Part shown: positions 39,373 to 52,511 of the stretch, piece by piece | Layout of the letters: each line of letters opens with the position of its first letter | Position numbering within the stretch: the stretch's first letter is position 1 | NCBI GenBank assembly: GCA_900470095.1 | Contig: UBZM01000016.1 | Coordinates: 746-64,745, forward strand | Length of the DNA stretch: 64,000 nt | Reading direction: 5' to 3' | Source of the DNA: Hyphomicrobiales bacterium | GTDB lineage: Bacteria > Pseudomonadota > Alphaproteobacteria > Rhizobiales > Beijerinckiaceae | Program-made: the position numbers and the translations under genes | The notes under the pieces: generated by a model | Told to the model about the DNA's origin: nothing | Seen by the model: only the letters and a program-made list of their open reading frames with translations | Databases searched by the model: none

Positions 39373-41880
39373 ATGAGCGGAACCACGGCGACAACCGCGA
39401 TCGATCGCTCCGACAAGTCAGGCCATATCGGCCTGATCGTGATCCTGCTTGTCGCCAGCGTGCTCGTCGGAGCCGCAATCGCGCTCGGCTTCATTGCCAA
39501 TGAATGGGCGCAACCGCTGATCCTGGGCCTGCTGGCCCTGCTTTCGGTGATCGGTGTCTTCGGCCTCTTCGCCTTTTCGATCGGCCTCGTTCAGTTTTCG
39601 GGCCGTGCAGCGCGCAACGACCTGACCAAGGCCATCGTCGACAGCGCCGATGACGGCGTCGTCGTCACCGAAGGCGAGAACCGCATCGTCTACGCCAACG
39701 AAACCTATCTGGCGCTGGCCGGGGCGCGCGGAGCCAGCGACATCAAGCCGGTCGAGCGCCTGTTTACCGGTCGCCCGGAGGTGTCGGAAGCGATCTACCG
39801 CTTGGCGACCGCTGCACGCGATGGCCGCCGGCTGGCGGAGGAAGTCCGGCTCGAGCCCGCCCTCAATGGTCGCGATACCGTCGGCTGGTATCGAATTCGC
39901 GTTTCCCCCGTGCGCCGCGAGGGCAAGGCCGCCATGCTCTGGAGCGTCTCCGACGTGACGCCCGAGCGTGAGCGCCAGGAGAACGCCTTCCAGGAACTCC
40001 AGCACGCGATCGATTATCTCGATCACGCACCGGCTGGCTTCCTCTCGATCGACGCCGATGGCGAGGTGCCCTATATCAATGCCACGCTCTCGGGCTGGCT
40101 CGACTATGACCTCGCCCGCTTCGGCTCGGGCGGACTGCATCTCGACGACATCGCAACCTCGAACGCGGCTGCCCTGATCCAGGCTATTCGCGGTCAGCCC
40201 GGCGATGTCCGCGTCGAGGTCCTCGATGTCGATCTGCGCCGGCGCAATGGCACGACCCTGCCAGTCAGGCTGCATCATCAGGTCGCCTTCGGCAGCGATA
40301 GCCGCGCTGGCCCCTCTCGCACCCTCGTACTTAACCGGACGACCGGCGAAGCTGGATCCGACGGGCGCAGCGATGCCGAAGTGCGCTTTGCCCGCTTCTT
40401 CCACTCGACGCCGATGGCGATCGCCACCGTTGACCGCAACGGTGCGATCCTGCGCTCCAACGCCGCCTTCACCCGACTGACGCAGCAGGGCCGCCAGCCC
40501 GCTATGATCCAGGATCTCGTCGCGCCGGGCAGTCTTGACGAGGCGCTCGCGGCGACGATGGCCGGCAGCAGCGACATCGCCCCGCTCGATGCCAACCTCT
40601 CGGGCGAGGACGGACGCTCCGCCAAACTTTATCTCTCTCCGGTCGCAGCGACCGAGGACAGTGATGGTGAGCGCGCCATCGTCTATGCGCTGGAGACCAC
40701 CTCCGAGCGCAAGCTCAAGGACAATATCGACCAGGCCCAGAAGATGCAGGCCGTCGGCCAGCTCGCCGGCGGCATCGCGCACGATTTCAACAACGTGCTC
40801 CAGGTCATCATCAACGCGTCCGAGTTCCTGCTCGCCAGCCACAAGCCGACCGATCCGTCCTTCCCCGACATCATGCAGATCAAGCAGAACGCCTACCGGG
40901 CGGCCTCGCTGGTCCGGCAGTTGCTCGCCTTCTCGCGCCGCCAGACGCTGCGCCCACAGGTGCTCGAACTCGGCGATGTACTCTCCGATCTCTCGCTGAT
41001 GCTGAAGCGCGTCGTCGCTGACAAGGTCTCGCTCGACATTCGCCAGGGCCGCGACCTCTGGCCGGTCAAGGCCGATCTCGGTCAGCTCGAACAGGTCATC
41101 GTCAATCTCGCGGTCAATGCGCGCGATGCCATGCAGGACGGCGGCAAGCTGCAGGTCCGCACACGCAATGTCGCTGCGGAGGAATGCGCCGGCTTTAGCC
41201 ACCAGGCCTTGCCTGCTGCCGACTATGTCATGCTCGAAGTCGAAGACAGCGGCACCGGCATCCCGGCCGAACATCTCGACAAGATCTTCGAGCCCTTCTT
41301 CACCACCAAGGAGGTCGGCAAGGGCACGGGCCTCGGCCTTTCCATGGTCTACGGCATCGTCAAGCAGACCGGTGGCTTCGTCTTCGTCGATTCGACCGTC
41401 GGCAAGGGCACGACCTTCCGCATCTTCCTGCCGCGTCACGTGCCGACGGAAGAGGAGATCGCCGCCGACAACGCCGTCAAGGAGGCGCCCAAGAAAGTCG
41501 CAGCCGATCATACCGGCGCCGGCGTCATCCTGCTGGTCGAGGACGAGGACGCGGTGCGGGCCCTCAATGCCCGCATGCTGATCTCGCGCGGCTATACCGT
41601 GCACGAAGCGGCCTCGGGCGTGGAGGCGCTCGATATCTTCCTCAAGCATGACGGCAAGATCGACCTCGTCGTTTCCGACGTGGTCATGCCTGAAATGGAT
41701 GGGCCAACCCTGCTTGGCGAGCTGCGCCAGCGCAACCCGGCCACCAAGGTCGTCTTCGTTTCCGGCTATGCGGAAGAGGCCTTCCGCAAGAACCTGCCGG
41801 AAGGCGAGCAATTCCACTTCCTGCCCAAGCCCTTCACGATGAAGCAGCTGGTCGAGACGGTGAAGGCGGCGATGAGCTGA
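39373..41880 (+). CDS. cckA: Cell-cycle hybrid histidine kinase CckA
   Basis: An 835-residue kinase: two membrane helices near the N-terminus (about 20-75), PAS domains (about 85-200, 210-320 and 330-445), a HisKA domain with H470 in [15 protein letters not shown], an HATPase domain ([22 protein letters not shown]) and a receiver domain with D769 in [12 protein letters not shown]. This is the CckA layout. Through ChpT it phosphorylates CtrA, which in turn controls early flagellar genes; candidate CtrA boxes are seen here. The ATG at 39373 is preferred; one 10 codons upstream is possible. Confidence 0.95.
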   Translation: MSGTTATTAIDRSDKSGHIGLIVILLVASVLVGAAIALGFIANEWAQPLILGLLALLSVIGVFGLFAFSIGLVQFSGRAARNDLTKAIVDSADDGVVVTEGENRIVYANETYLALAGARGASDIKPVERLFTGRPEVSEAIYRLATAARDGRRLAEEVRLEPALNGRDTVGWYRIRVSPVRREGKAAMLWSVSDVTPERERQENAFQELQHAIDYLDHAPAGFLSIDADGEVPYINATLSGWLDYDLARFGSGGLHLDDIATSNAAALIQAIRGQPGDVRVEVLDVDLRRRNGTTLPVRLHHQVAFGSDSRAGPSRTLVLNRTTGEAGSDGRSDAEVRFARFFHSTPMAIATVDRNGAILRSNAAFTRLTQQGRQPAMIQDLVAPGSLDEALAATMAGSSDIAPLDANLSGEDGRSAKLYLSPVAATEDSDGERAIVYALETTSERKLKDNIDQAQKMQAVGQLAGGIAHDFNNVLQVIINASEFLLASHKPTDPSFPDIMQIKQNAYRAASLVRQLLAFSRRQTLRPQVLELGDVLSDLSLMLKRVVADKVSLDIRQGRDLWPVKADLGQLEQVIVNLAVNARDAMQDGGKLQVRTRNVAAEECAGFSHQALPAADYVMLEVEDSGTGIPAEHLDKIFEPFFTTKEVGKGTGLGLSMVYGIVKQTGGFVFVDSTVGKGTTFRIFLPRHVPTEEEIAADNAVKEAPKKVAADHTGAGVILLVEDEDAVRALNARMLISRGYTVHEAASGVEALDIFLKHDGKIDLVVSDVVMPEMDGPTLLGELRQRNPATKVVFVSGYAEEAFRKNLPEGEQFHFLPKPFTMKQLVETVKAAMS

Positions 41881-41937
41881 GGCGCGAGGCTGCGCAGATA
41901 GCGAGGCGCAGCGTCCTCGAACGATGCGGACAGCGCG

Positions 41938-42417
41938 ATGTCGGATAGGAATTCACGCAGATACCTGGTCCTGCTTCTCGTCCAGACCCTCTGCGCGATC
42001 GTCGTGCTCTCCAATATGCGGGGCATTTTCCTCCTGCTGATCGACAATATCGGAACGGTTGTCACCGCCTCCCTCGGCGGTGCGTCGCAGATGATGCTTG
42101 CGGTCGTGATCGGCCAGGCCTGCTACTGGTGGCGCTTGCGCCATGTGACCATCCCGGCCAGCTATCGCGGCCTGGTGATCGGCCACTTGGTCTCGTTCGC
42201 CGCCAGGATCGGCTTCATCTTCGGCGGCGCTCTGTTCTCGCTCTATTATCTGCGGCACGTCCCGGTACTCGATCTTGGCTATCTCGATCTGAGCTGGCGC
42301 GGCGCGCTCCTGATCGCCGTCATCTTCGCGCTCTACTGCTACACGCTGGAGCTCGAGCGGCTCGGCAACGCGATGCAGGTCCGGGCCATGCAGGCGAAGG
42401 GCGACAGCCGGATTTGA
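41938..42417 (+). CDS. Uncharacterised four-helix membrane protein
   Basis: A 159-residue protein with about four hydrophobic segments (around residues 10-30, 38-60, 78-102 and 120-142) and a short cytoplasmic tail. I recognise no family. It sits between cckA and recA with no sign of shared function. Ribosome binding site is weak. Confidence 0.65.
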   Translation: MSDRNSRRYLVLLLVQTLCAIVVLSNMRGIFLLLIDNIGTVVTASLGGASQMMLAVVIGQACYWWRLRHVTIPASYRGLVIGHLVSFAARIGFIFGGALFSLYYLRHVPVLDLGYLDLSWRGALLIAVIFALYCYTLELERLGNAMQVRAMQAKGDSRI

Positions 42418-42444
42418 ACAGCCGTGCGTGGAGGCGATGAACGA

Positions 42445-42459
42445 GAACAAAAAAAGAAC
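42445..42459 (+). promoter_or_regulatory. LexA (SOS) box of recA
   Basis: GAACAAAAAAAGAAC is an exact GAAC-N7-GAAC repeat, the alphaproteobacterial LexA operator. Further GAAC copies occur at 42439 and 42470. It touches a probable -35 element. Confidence 0.85.
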
Positions 42460-42488
42460 TTGAAGACAAGAACAAACCGTGACCATAT
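42460..42488 (+). promoter_or_regulatory. Probable recA promoter
   Basis: TTGAAG (42460-42465) and CCATAT (42483-42488) are 17 bases apart, immediately after the LexA box, so bound LexA would block polymerase. Confidence 0.5.
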
Positions 42489-42544
42489 TTGCTCACGGCG
42501 CACATTGAGAAGTGATCGCGCCCCTGCCATAAGGAGCGCACGTT

Positions 42545-43630
42545 GTGAATCAGGCAAATCTCCGGCTCGTGGAAGGCTCTTCGATGGACAAGGCTAAGGC
42601 GCTTGATGCGGCGCTCTCGCAGATCGAACGGGCTTTCGGCAAGGGCTCGATCATGCGCCTGGGCAAGAACCAGCAGGCGATCGAGATCGAGACCATCTCG
42701 ACCGGCTCGCTCGGGCTCGATATCGCGCTCGGCGTCGGCGGGCTCCCCAGGGGCCGCGTCATAGAGATTTACGGACCTGAATCCTCCGGCAAGACCACGC
42801 TTGCGCTGCACACCATTGCCGAGGCCCAGAAGAAGGGTGGCGTTTGCGCCTTCGTCGATGCCGAGCACGCACTCGACCCGGTCTATGCCCGCAAGCTTGG
42901 CGTCAATCTCGACGATCTCCTGATCTCGCAGCCAGATACCGGCGAGCAGGCGCTCGAGATCACCGACACCCTGGTTCGCTCCGGCGCCATCGACGTGCTG
43001 GTCGTCGACTCCGTTGCGGCCCTTACGCCCCGTGCCGAAATCGAAGGCGAGATGGGTGATGTCCAGCCCGGCCTCCAGGCGCGCCTGATGAGCCAGGCCT
43101 TGCGCAAGCTCACCGCGTCGATCTCGCGCTCGAACTGCATGGTCATCTTCATCAACCAGATCCGCATGAAGATCGGCGTGATGTATGGCTCGCCCGAGAC
43201 CACGACCGGTGGCAACGCCCTGAAATTCTACGCCTCGGTGCGCCTCGACATTCGCCGCGTCTCGACGCTGAAGGAGCGCGATGAGGCCACCGGCAACCAG
43301 GTCCGCGTCAAGGTCGTGAAGAACAAGGTGGCGCCGCCCTTCAAGCAGGTCGAGTTCGACATCATGTTCGGCGAGGGCATCTCGAAGGTTGGCGAACTGA
43401 TCGACCTCGGCGTCAAGGCCGGGATGGTCGAGAAGGCCGGAGCCTGGTTCTCCTTCGACAGCCAGCGCCTCGGCCAGGGGCGGGAGAACGCCAAATCCTT
43501 CCTCAAGGCCAATCCGGACGTCGCGGCGCGCATCGAGGCCACGATCCGGCAGAACTCCGGCCTCGTTGCCGATCGCATTCTCGATGAGGCGACACCGACC
43601 GACGATGATCTCGACGAGGGCGACGCCTGA
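42545..43630 (+). CDS. recA: Recombinase RecA
   Basis: A 361-residue RecA: Walker [11 protein letters not shown]2/L1 DNA-binding loops ([13 protein letters not shown]) and the acidic C-terminus. It carries out strand exchange and triggers LexA self-cleavage. The GTG at 42545 gives [13 protein letters not shown], matching rhizobial RecA N-termini; an ATG at 42584 is the alternative. Regulated by the LexA box upstream; terminator follows. Confidence 0.97.
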   Translation: MNQANLRLVEGSSMDKAKALDAALSQIERAFGKGSIMRLGKNQQAIEIETISTGSLGLDIALGVGGLPRGRVIEIYGPESSGKTTLALHTIAEAQKKGGVCAFVDAEHALDPVYARKLGVNLDDLLISQPDTGEQALEITDTLVRSGAIDVLVVDSVAALTPRAEIEGEMGDVQPGLQARLMSQALRKLTASISRSNCMVIFINQIRMKIGVMYGSPETTTGGNALKFYASVRLDIRRVSTLKERDEATGNQVRVKVVKNKVAPPFKQVEFDIMFGEGISKVGELIDLGVKAGMVEKAGAWFSFDSQRLGQGRENAKSFLKANPDVAARIEATIRQNSGLVADRILDEATPTDDDLDEGDA

Positions 43631-43665
43631 GCCTCATCTCCGCGTCAGCGGCAGGGTATTTTCGT

Positions 43666-43697
43666 CGGGCGGCCTTTCGGGGCCGCCCGTTTCTTTT
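43666..43697 (+). terminator. Rho-independent terminator of recA
   Basis: A 9-bp GC stem (43666-43674 with 43681-43689), 6-base loop, then TTTCTTTT. It is 35 bases after the recA stop. Confidence 0.88.
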
Positions 43698-43811
43698 ATG
43701 TGCCAAGGCCTTGTCACGGGATTTCTGGACAGGCGCAAAGCCGCTGACTAGAACCGATCCCCAACAGCAGGCCCGCCCGGCCACCCATCCTGAAGCAGAG
43801 TTCGAATTGCG

Positions 43812-46454
<2,643 letters not shown>

Positions 46455-46481
46455 GCGGGTTCGGGCGACGGAGAAGACGAG

Positions 46482-47126
46482 GTGCAGTATCGTCTCGCCG
46501 CCACCGTTGCTCTTGCCCTGGTGGCTGCGAGCCCTTCGGGCTTTGCCCAGCAAGTGCGCTCCCGCCCTGCCACACCGGCCCAGACCGTCCAGCCAACCCT
46601 GTCGGCCTCGCGTAGCGCGATGGCCGGCTCGATGTTGACGGTGTTCGCCAGCAAGGCGCCGGCGCAATCGCAGCTCGCCATCGCGCGCCCGGGCGATCCT
46701 GCTGAATCGGCCATCGTCTCGGTCATCCTCGGCGCCGTGTCCGCAACCGCGATCACCACGCCCGGCGAGCCCGGCAGCTATGAACTCCGCCTCATCCGCC
46801 AGGATTCCGGCAAGCCCGAAATCCTGGCCAGGCAGCCCCTGGCGGCGACGGTCCCTTCGGCGACCTTGGCGGCGCCCGACCGGGCCAAGATCAAGACAAG
46901 CGTCCCGGTTCGCGGAATCGGCCCCAATGGCGAGCGCGATCGCGTCGTCATCACCGCGCCTGATGCAGCCGTGGACGCGACAGGCCCCTCCTTCTTTCCG
47001 GCAGAGAATGTCGAAGCGCTGCTGGAAGCACCGGACAAGCCGGGCAGCTATGAACTTCGCTATGTCATGAACGCACCGCTGAGCAGCCAGCGTATCCTTG
47101 CTCGCCGTCCCCTCGCGATCGAGTAG
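46482..47126 (+). CDS. Exported protein with two duplicated Ig-like modules
   Basis: A 214-residue protein with a signal peptide (L-A-A-T-V-A-L-A-L-V-A-A-S-P-S-G-F-A). Two similar modules follow. Each ends in a strand pair P-G-S-Y-E-L-R-(L/Y)-...-I-L-A-R-(Q/R)-P-L-A (about residues 96-120 and 190-213). This repeat resembles the C-terminal beta-sandwich modules found in some VWA-domain periplasmic proteins. No VWA domain is present, so this may be a stand-alone relative. The start is GTG at 46482, 27 bases after alaS. Function unknown. Confidence 0.65.
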   Translation: MQYRLAATVALALVAASPSGFAQQVRSRPATPAQTVQPTLSASRSAMAGSMLTVFASKAPAQSQLAIARPGDPAESAIVSVILGAVSATAITTPGEPGSYELRLIRQDSGKPEILARQPLAATVPSATLAAPDRAKIKTSVPVRGIGPNGERDRVVITAPDAAVDATGPSFFPAENVEALLEAPDKPGSYELRYVMNAPLSSQRILARRPLAIE

Positions 47127-47450
47127 CGATCATCCCGGGCACATGCCCGGGTATCGCGATCGGAAGTCTCAAGGCGTGCGATAGCGCGGAGCTCTCCGAA
47201 CGTGACGGCTCCACAGTGAGTTTGCTGGTCATCCCGCAGAGGCCGCCCAACCGAGCGACCAGGTTCCCTTCGTCGAGGACGGATGTCAGCAGCAGCACGT
47301 GCGGATCACCCCGCTGACGTCACGCCAGCGGTTTGGCTTGGTCAGCACGGCACGACATGTTGTGTCGTCGCATGCACCTTGGTCCCGACAGCAAAAAGCG
47401 CCCGGATCGGGATCCGGGCGCTTCAAGTCATTCAATCAGGATCGCAGGGC
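47127..47450. other. Intergenic region between the Ig-like gene and icd
   Basis: A 324-base gap between convergent genes. It contains a GC hairpin right after the Ig-like gene's stop (47126-47157, stem CCCGGGCA/TGCCCGGG, no T-run) and the icd terminator (47393-47423). I see no credible gene in either strand. Confidence 0.55.
47393..47423 (-). terminator. Rho-independent terminator of icd
   Basis: On the minus strand a 12-bp stem (47412-47423 with 47396-47407, loop CCCG) is followed by TTTTT. It is 27 bases after the icd stop. Confidence 0.9.
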
Positions 47451-48665
47451 TCAGGCAGACATCGCCTTGCGCATGTTCTCGCTGACCTTCTCGAGGAAGC
47501 CAGTGGTCGAGAGGAACTTCTGGTCGGGACCGACCAGCAGCGCCAGATCCTTGGTCATGTCGCCGGCCTCAACAGTGTCGACCGTGACCTTCTCGAGCAG
47601 CGTCGCGAACTTGGCGAGTTCGGCATTGTTGTCGAGCTTGGCGCGGTGGCTGAGGCCACGCGTCCAGGCAAAGATCGAGGCGATCGAGTTGGTCGAGGTC
47701 TCCCTGCCCTTCTGATGCTCGCGATAATGGCGCGTCACCGTGCCGTGGGCGGCTTCCGCCTCGACGGTCTTGCCATCCGGCGTCATCAGCACCGAGGTCA
47801 TCAGGCCGAGCGAACCAAAACCCTGGGCCACGGTGTCGGACTGCACGTCGCCATCGTAGTTCTTGCAGGCCCAGACATAGCCGCCCGACCACTTCATTGC
47901 CGAAGCGACCATGTCGTCGATCAGACGGTGCTCATAGGTGATGCCGAGCTTGTCGAATTCAGCCTTGAACTCGGCCTGGTAGATTTCCTCGAAGATATCC
48001 TTGAAGCGGCCGTCATAGGTCTTGAGGATGGTGTTCTTGGTCGAGAGATAGACCGGGTATTTGCGGATCAGGCCGTAGTTCAGCGACGCGCGAGCGAAAT
48101 CCCTGATCGACTCGTCGAGATTGTACATCGCCATGGCGACGCCGGCGTCGGGAGCCTTGAAGACCTCCTTCTCGATCACGGCGCCATCGTCGCCGACGAA
48201 CTTGATCGAGAGCGTGCCCTTGCCGGGGAACTTGAAATCGGTGGCGCGGTACTGGTCGCCATAGGCATGGCGGCCGATGACGATCGGCTGCGTCCAGCCC
48301 GGAACGAGGCGCGGCACGTTCTTGCAGATGATCGGCTCGCGGAAGATCACGCCGCCGAGAATGTTGCGGATCGTGCCGTTCGGCGACTTCCACATCTGCT
48401 TGAGGTTGAACTCCTTCACCCGGCCCTCGTCCGGGGTGATGGTGGCGCACTTCACCGCAACGCCGTGCTTCTTGGTGGCGTTGGCGGCATCGATCGTGAC
48501 CTGGTCATTGGTCGCGTCGCGGTTCTCGACGGACAGGTCGTAATAATCCAGCTCGAGGTCGAGATAGGGGAAGATCAGCGTGTCCTTGATCTTTTGCCAG
48601 ATGATGCGGGTCATCTCGTCGCCGTCCATGTCGACGACGGGATTGGCGACCTTGATCTTGCTCAT
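47451..48665 (-). CDS. icd: NADP-dependent isocitrate dehydrogenase (eukaryote-type)
   Basis: A 404-residue enzyme oxidising isocitrate to 2-oxoglutarate in the TCA cycle with NADP. The sequence is of the homodimeric eukaryote/alphaproteobacterial type: [19 protein letters not shown] at the start, then [19 protein letters not shown] and N-Y-D-G-D-V-Q-S-D. The NADP site is [13 protein letters not shown]. The ATG at 48665 matches family starts; a longer frame upstream is not real. Own terminator. Confidence 0.97.
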   Translation of the reverse strand: MSKIKVANPVVDMDGDEMTRIIWQKIKDTLIFPYLDLELDYYDLSVENRDATNDQVTIDAANATKKHGVAVKCATITPDEGRVKEFNLKQMWKSPNGTIRNILGGVIFREPIICKNVPRLVPGWTQPIVIGRHAYGDQYRATDFKFPGKGTLSIKFVGDDGAVIEKEVFKAPDAGVAMAMYNLDESIRDFARASLNYGLIRKYPVYLSTKNTILKTYDGRFKDIFEEIYQAEFKAEFDKLGITYEHRLIDDMVASAMKWSGGYVWACKNYDGDVQSDTVAQGFGSLGLMTSVLMTPDGKTVEAEAAHGTVTRHYREHQKGRETSTNSIASIFAWTRGLSHRAKLDNNAELAKFATLLEKVTVDTVEAGDMTKDLALLVGPDQKFLSTTGFLEKVSENMRKAMSA

Positions 48666-48886
48666 GTGATTTCGACCCCTGCTGCTGGCCAGTCTGGAAC
48701 GTTTCCGGGCTGCAGCCATAGCTCCGCAGCCCGCCCGCGCGCTTCCTAGCGGGTTACGTGCCACTGGGGAAGCACGGCTTTTGGCCGAGTTGCCCAAGGC
48801 CTCGTGCTTCGCTGCTTCATGCTGCACTGCCGCAAAAACTGCACCTTCCCGTTCTAGCGTCGGTTTCAGATCGCCGCCGAGGAAGA

Positions 48887-49726
48887 ATGCCGACTTTGTA
48901 TCACCGCCCCTGCAGTATTCGTGCTGGCCGGCCCATCGGGGCTCGGGCCGGCATCGTTGCCCTCCTCCTCGCCACGGGCTGGGCGGCGAAGGCCAATGAC
49001 GATGGTGCCTACAGCCCGCGCTTCCCCATTCCCAAACCTATCCTCACCCACGAAGAGCCTGAGGACGCGGTCGAACCACAGGCTCAAGAGGCACAGGACG
49101 ATCTGGACGTCGTGCCGTTCGATCCGGCTCTGAGCGCGCGCGCAAACTGGCCCGCCACGCCGAAGGCCAACCGGCAGTTGCCCAGGGAAATCCCGCTCAG
49201 CGTCATTCGCCAGGGCTTTTCGACACGTGGCCCGGCAGGGTCTGCGCCCGAGCGGAGCGTCGGCCTCCAGCTCGGAGCCGACACGTTCTCGATCTCGACC
49301 AAATTGATCGCACCGCCCGGGCGCGAGCAGGTCGGCGACGCACGCATCGACTGGAAATTGGCCCGGCCCGTCGCCAACAAGGGGCCCGGCTTCATCTGGA
49401 CGATCTCGACGGGAGGCGGCAGCAGCACGGCCGGAAAGCCCGAGCAGAACGCCAATCTGCTGGTCGGCTTCCGCCATCAGCTTCTTCAGCATCTGACCAT
49501 GAGTTCGCAGCTCTCCATGGCCGGCAGCTATGTCTTCGCCCCCGACGGCGGTCCGCACTCGACCCTCGTGCCTGAGGTCAAATTGACCGCCGACCTCGCA
49601 GCCCTGGCCGATCTCTCCTGGGAGGCCTCGCTGGATCTGGCGCTGGCACGCCAGATGCCGCTGGTCGCGAGCCAATATGAGACGCGCGGCACCGCCCTGC
49701 TGCGCCTGAAATACAGCCTCGAATGA
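48887..49726 (+). CDS. Exported protein of unknown function
   Basis: A 279-residue protein. The signal peptide has a long basic start ([14 protein letters not shown]) and core [12 protein letters not shown], with an acidic linker after it. The second half is rich in alternating strands ([20 protein letters not shown]... type), suggesting a small beta-barrel or beta-sandwich at the outer envelope. The ATG at 48887 has a GAGGAAG site; an upstream start has none. Located divergently from icd. Confidence 0.6.
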   Translation: MPTLYHRPCSIRAGRPIGARAGIVALLLATGWAAKANDDGAYSPRFPIPKPILTHEEPEDAVEPQAQEAQDDLDVVPFDPALSARANWPATPKANRQLPREIPLSVIRQGFSTRGPAGSAPERSVGLQLGADTFSISTKLIAPPGREQVGDARIDWKLARPVANKGPGFIWTISTGGGSSTAGKPEQNANLLVGFRHQLLQHLTMSSQLSMAGSYVFAPDGGPHSTLVPEVKLTADLAALADLSWEASLDLALARQMPLVASQYETRGTALLRLKYSLE

Positions 49727-49788
49727 AGGGACCCTGCTCTGCCTTTGCCGGCCTTCCGTGATCGCGCCGGTCGCTCTAGCCTTGGGGT

Positions 49789-50511
49789 ATGACAGAGACT
49801 CCCGCTCCCAAATTCGCTCTCGTAACCGGCGGTACACGCGGCATCGGCGCAGGCGCTGCGCTCGCGCTCGCCCAGGCCGGCTACGAGGTCATCGCCACCG
49901 GCCTCACCGATGAGGAGGTCGCAGCCTCTCCGCCTCACCCCGCGATCCGTCACGCCAAGCTCGATGTGACCAGGGATGATCAGGTCGCGGCCATCGTCGC
50001 GCTCTGCCCCCGGATCGATGGGCTGGTGAACTGCGCCGGCATGATCCAGCGCGGCGGCAAGGAATTCGAGATCGAGGCTTTTCGCCTGACCATCGAGGTC
50101 AACCTCACCGGGTCGATGCGGATGTGCGTTGCAGCCAAGGACAAGCTCGCCGCCAATGGCGGAGCGATCGTCAACATCGCCTCGATGTTGACCTTCCACG
50201 GCTCGCCCTTCGCCCCGGGTTACGCCGCATCGAAGGGCGGCATCGGCCAGCTCACCAAGTCGCTCGCCGCCGCCTGGGCGCTTGAAGGCATCCGCGTCAA
50301 CGCCGTTGCTCCCGGCTGGATCGCGACCGAGTTGACCAGGCCGCTGGTCGAGGACGCTGCCCGTTCGGCGCCGATCCTGGCGCGCACACCACAGGGTCGC
50401 TGGGGCGAACCCAGCGATGTCGGCGGCGCCATAGCCTTCCTGCTCTCGGATGCGGCCAGGTTCGTGACCGGTGCCATCCTGCCCGTGGATGGCGGGTATC
50501 TCGCCATCTGA
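49789..50511 (+). CDS. Short-chain dehydrogenase/reductase
   Basis: A 240-residue SDR: cofactor motif T-G-G-T-R-G-I-G, N-C-A-G, and catalytic S132, Y145 and K149 (Y-A-A-S-K). The C-terminal P-G-W-I-A-T-E and the V-D-G-G-Y end match classical SDRs. Substrate unknown. The next gene, a cupin dioxygenase-like protein, may belong to the same pathway but has its own spacing of 104 bases. Confidence 0.9.
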   Translation: MTETPAPKFALVTGGTRGIGAGAALALAQAGYEVIATGLTDEEVAASPPHPAIRHAKLDVTRDDQVAAIVALCPRIDGLVNCAGMIQRGGKEFEIEAFRLTIEVNLTGSMRMCVAAKDKLAANGGAIVNIASMLTFHGSPFAPGYAASKGGIGQLTKSLAAAWALEGIRVNAVAPGWIATELTRPLVEDAARSAPILARTPQGRWGEPSDVGGAIAFLLSDAARFVTGAILPVDGGYLAI

Positions 50512-50615
50512 CACCACCTGCATCGGCAGAAAACACCAAACGCAGCAACGACATAGAACCGCTTCCGGAATCACCCCGGCAACGACTTGAATCAAGATCT
50601 CAGGCAGGAAACGCC

Positions 50616-51161
50616 ATGACCAAACCGAACCCCATGCCCGTAGAGGCGAGTGTCGAAGAGCGGTGGACGCCCTATCGCCACCCCCAGCCGAAGGATTCCC
50701 CTCCCGAACTGATCGTGCCCAATGTCATTCCAACCGACGAGCGGGTCTGGGTCCCGGTCGATGACAATGTCTGGTTCCGCCCGCTGCTCTTCTGCGTGAC
50801 GCGCGGCTACTGGATGAACCTCCTGAAAGTGCGCCGCGCCGGCGTGCTCTCGCGCCACCGCCACCCCCTGCCCGTGCACGGCTATGTCCTCAAGGGAAAG
50901 TGGCGCTACCTGGAGCACGACTGGGTGGCGACGGAGGGGTCCTATGTCTACGAGGCGCCGGGCGAGACCCATACGCTCGTCGTCGACCCGGACGTCGAAG
51001 AGATGATCACCATGTTCCAGGTCAATGGCGCGATGATCTATGTCGACCCCGACGGCAAGTGCCTGGGCTATGACGACGTCTTCACCCGCATCGACAAGTG
51101 CCGCGCGCACTACGCGAGCAACGGACTGGGCGCGGAGTACGCGGACCAGTTCATTCGCTGA
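50616..51161 (+). CDS. 2,4'-dihydroxyacetophenone dioxygenase family cupin
   Basis: A 181-residue cupin. Metal-binding motif H-R-H-P-L-P-V-H-G-Y-V-L-K-G-K-W-R-Y, then E-A-P-G-E-T-H-T-L-V-V. This is the DAD family, whose founding member cleaves an aryl ketone. The residues of the iron site are present, but many relatives have no known substrate. An ATG with an AGGCAGGA site at 50616 supports the start. Confidence 0.85.
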   Translation: MTKPNPMPVEASVEERWTPYRHPQPKDSPPELIVPNVIPTDERVWVPVDDNVWFRPLLFCVTRGYWMNLLKVRRAGVLSRHRHPLPVHGYVLKGKWRYLEHDWVATEGSYVYEAPGETHTLVVDPDVEEMITMFQVNGAMIYVDPDGKCLGYDDVFTRIDKCRAHYASNGLGAEYADQFIR

Positions 51162-51282
51162 CGACCCGTTTCCGTGCCGGATCGACACGCGTCGGTTCGG
51201 CAGAGTGGGCGAATCCTAAACGGTCTCTCGGCTAGTTCCGGTCAAACCGACCGAAGCCTGTGCCACCTCTGGAGAACCGTTT

Positions 51283-52455
51283 ATGCGCGCCATCCTCGCC
51301 CTACTGATGTGGATGTCGGCGGCCAGCTTCCTCTCGCCAGCCAAGGCGCAATCGGACTTCTATACGGCGACATCTGCCGAAATCGCCGGAGGGCGTCCCG
51401 GAACGTTGATCCGGACCGAGATTCTGAACGGAACGCCCGAAGGCGCCAGCGCCTACCGGATGCTCTACCGCTCGATCGGTCTCGACGGACGGCCGATCGC
51501 CGTGTCAGGCGTCGCGGTCGTCCCGCCCGGCCCCGGTCCGGCCGAGGGACGCCCGGTCGTCGCCTGGGCGCACCCGACGACCGGGGTCCAGCCGCAATGC
51601 GGACCGTCGCGCTCCGGCGGCATTTTCCAATCCATTCAGGGCCTGCGTCCGATGCTCGCGCGTGGCTACATCGTCACGGCAACGGACTATCCCGGCCTGG
51701 GCGCCCCGGGAATCCATCCTTATCTGGTCGGCGCCAGCGCGGCCCGCTCCGTCGTCGACTCGGTGCGCGCAGCCGCCCAGCTTCCCAATGCCTCCGCCGG
51801 ACGGCGCTTTGCCGTCTGGGGCCACTCGCAGGGTGGGCACGCGGCGCTGTTCACCGGCACCCTGGCGAAGCGTCTCGCACCGGAACTCGACCTCGTCGGC
51901 GTTGCCGCCGCCGCGCCTGCGACCGAACTCGCAACATTGCTGTCCGACGACATCGACACGGATGGCGGCCGGAACCTGACGGCAATGACCTTGTGGTCCT
52001 GGACGCGCGTCTACAAGGCGCCCCTGAACAAGATCGTCAGTTCGGAGGCGATCCCGATGGTCGATCAATTGGCCGCGGATTGCCTGGAAAGCCTGACGGA
52101 CATCTTCAGCAGGCTGCGCCCGACCAAGGCGCTGGAGCGCCGCTTTCTTGTCGACAACGCCTTCGCCGAGCAGCAGCCTTGGCGCGCGCTTCTCAGCCGC
52201 AATACCCCCGGCCTCCTGCCGCGCAGCATCCCGGTCTATCTGGCACAGGGCACGAGCGACACGCTCGTCCGGCCCCAGGTGACACGCGATTACGCAGACA
52301 AGCTCTGTCGCGCCGGCAGCGCGGTGCAATTCGAAGCTTTATCGGGCGTCGGCCATCTCCTCGCAGCGCGTGACAGCGCCGAGGCGGCCATCGCCTGGAT
52401 GGATCAGCGCTTCAAGGGCGTGTCGCCGCCGAGCGTGTGCGCCCAGTCGCAGTAA
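51283..52455 (+). CDS. Secreted alpha/beta-hydrolase (secretory lipase family)
   Basis: A 390-residue hydrolase with signal peptide (A-I-L-A-L-L-M-W-M-S-A-A-S-F-L-S-P-A-K-A). Nucleophile elbow G-H-S-Q-G-G with S182; acid in G-T-S-D-T-L-V-R-P; His in G-V-G-H-L-L-A. This is the LIP/secretory lipase (PF03583-type) family, acting on lipids or esters outside the cytoplasm. Single gene. Confidence 0.88.
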   Translation: MRAILALLMWMSAASFLSPAKAQSDFYTATSAEIAGGRPGTLIRTEILNGTPEGASAYRMLYRSIGLDGRPIAVSGVAVVPPGPGPAEGRPVVAWAHPTTGVQPQCGPSRSGGIFQSIQGLRPMLARGYIVTATDYPGLGAPGIHPYLVGASAARSVVDSVRAAAQLPNASAGRRFAVWGHSQGGHAALFTGTLAKRLAPELDLVGVAAAAPATELATLLSDDIDTDGGRNLTAMTLWSWTRVYKAPLNKIVSSEAIPMVDQLAADCLESLTDIFSRLRPTKALERRFLVDNAFAEQQPWRALLSRNTPGLLPRSIPVYLAQGTSDTLVRPQVTRDYADKLCRAGSAVQFEALSGVGHLLAARDSAEAAIAWMDQRFKGVSPPSVCAQSQ

Positions 52456-52511
52456 AGGTCTCGCTGCGACCGCTCGGTTCTGATCGGGCCAGCGGCAGGT
52501 TCGAAGGCTAC

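Noticed and set aside
39418..41817. A 799-codon open frame antisense to cckA, and similar long antisense frames opposite icd (47283-48749) and alaS (43998-45611, 45551-46759)
   Set aside because: They mirror strongly coding genes with clear families; long antisense frames are expected in GC-rich DNA. No start signals or homology.
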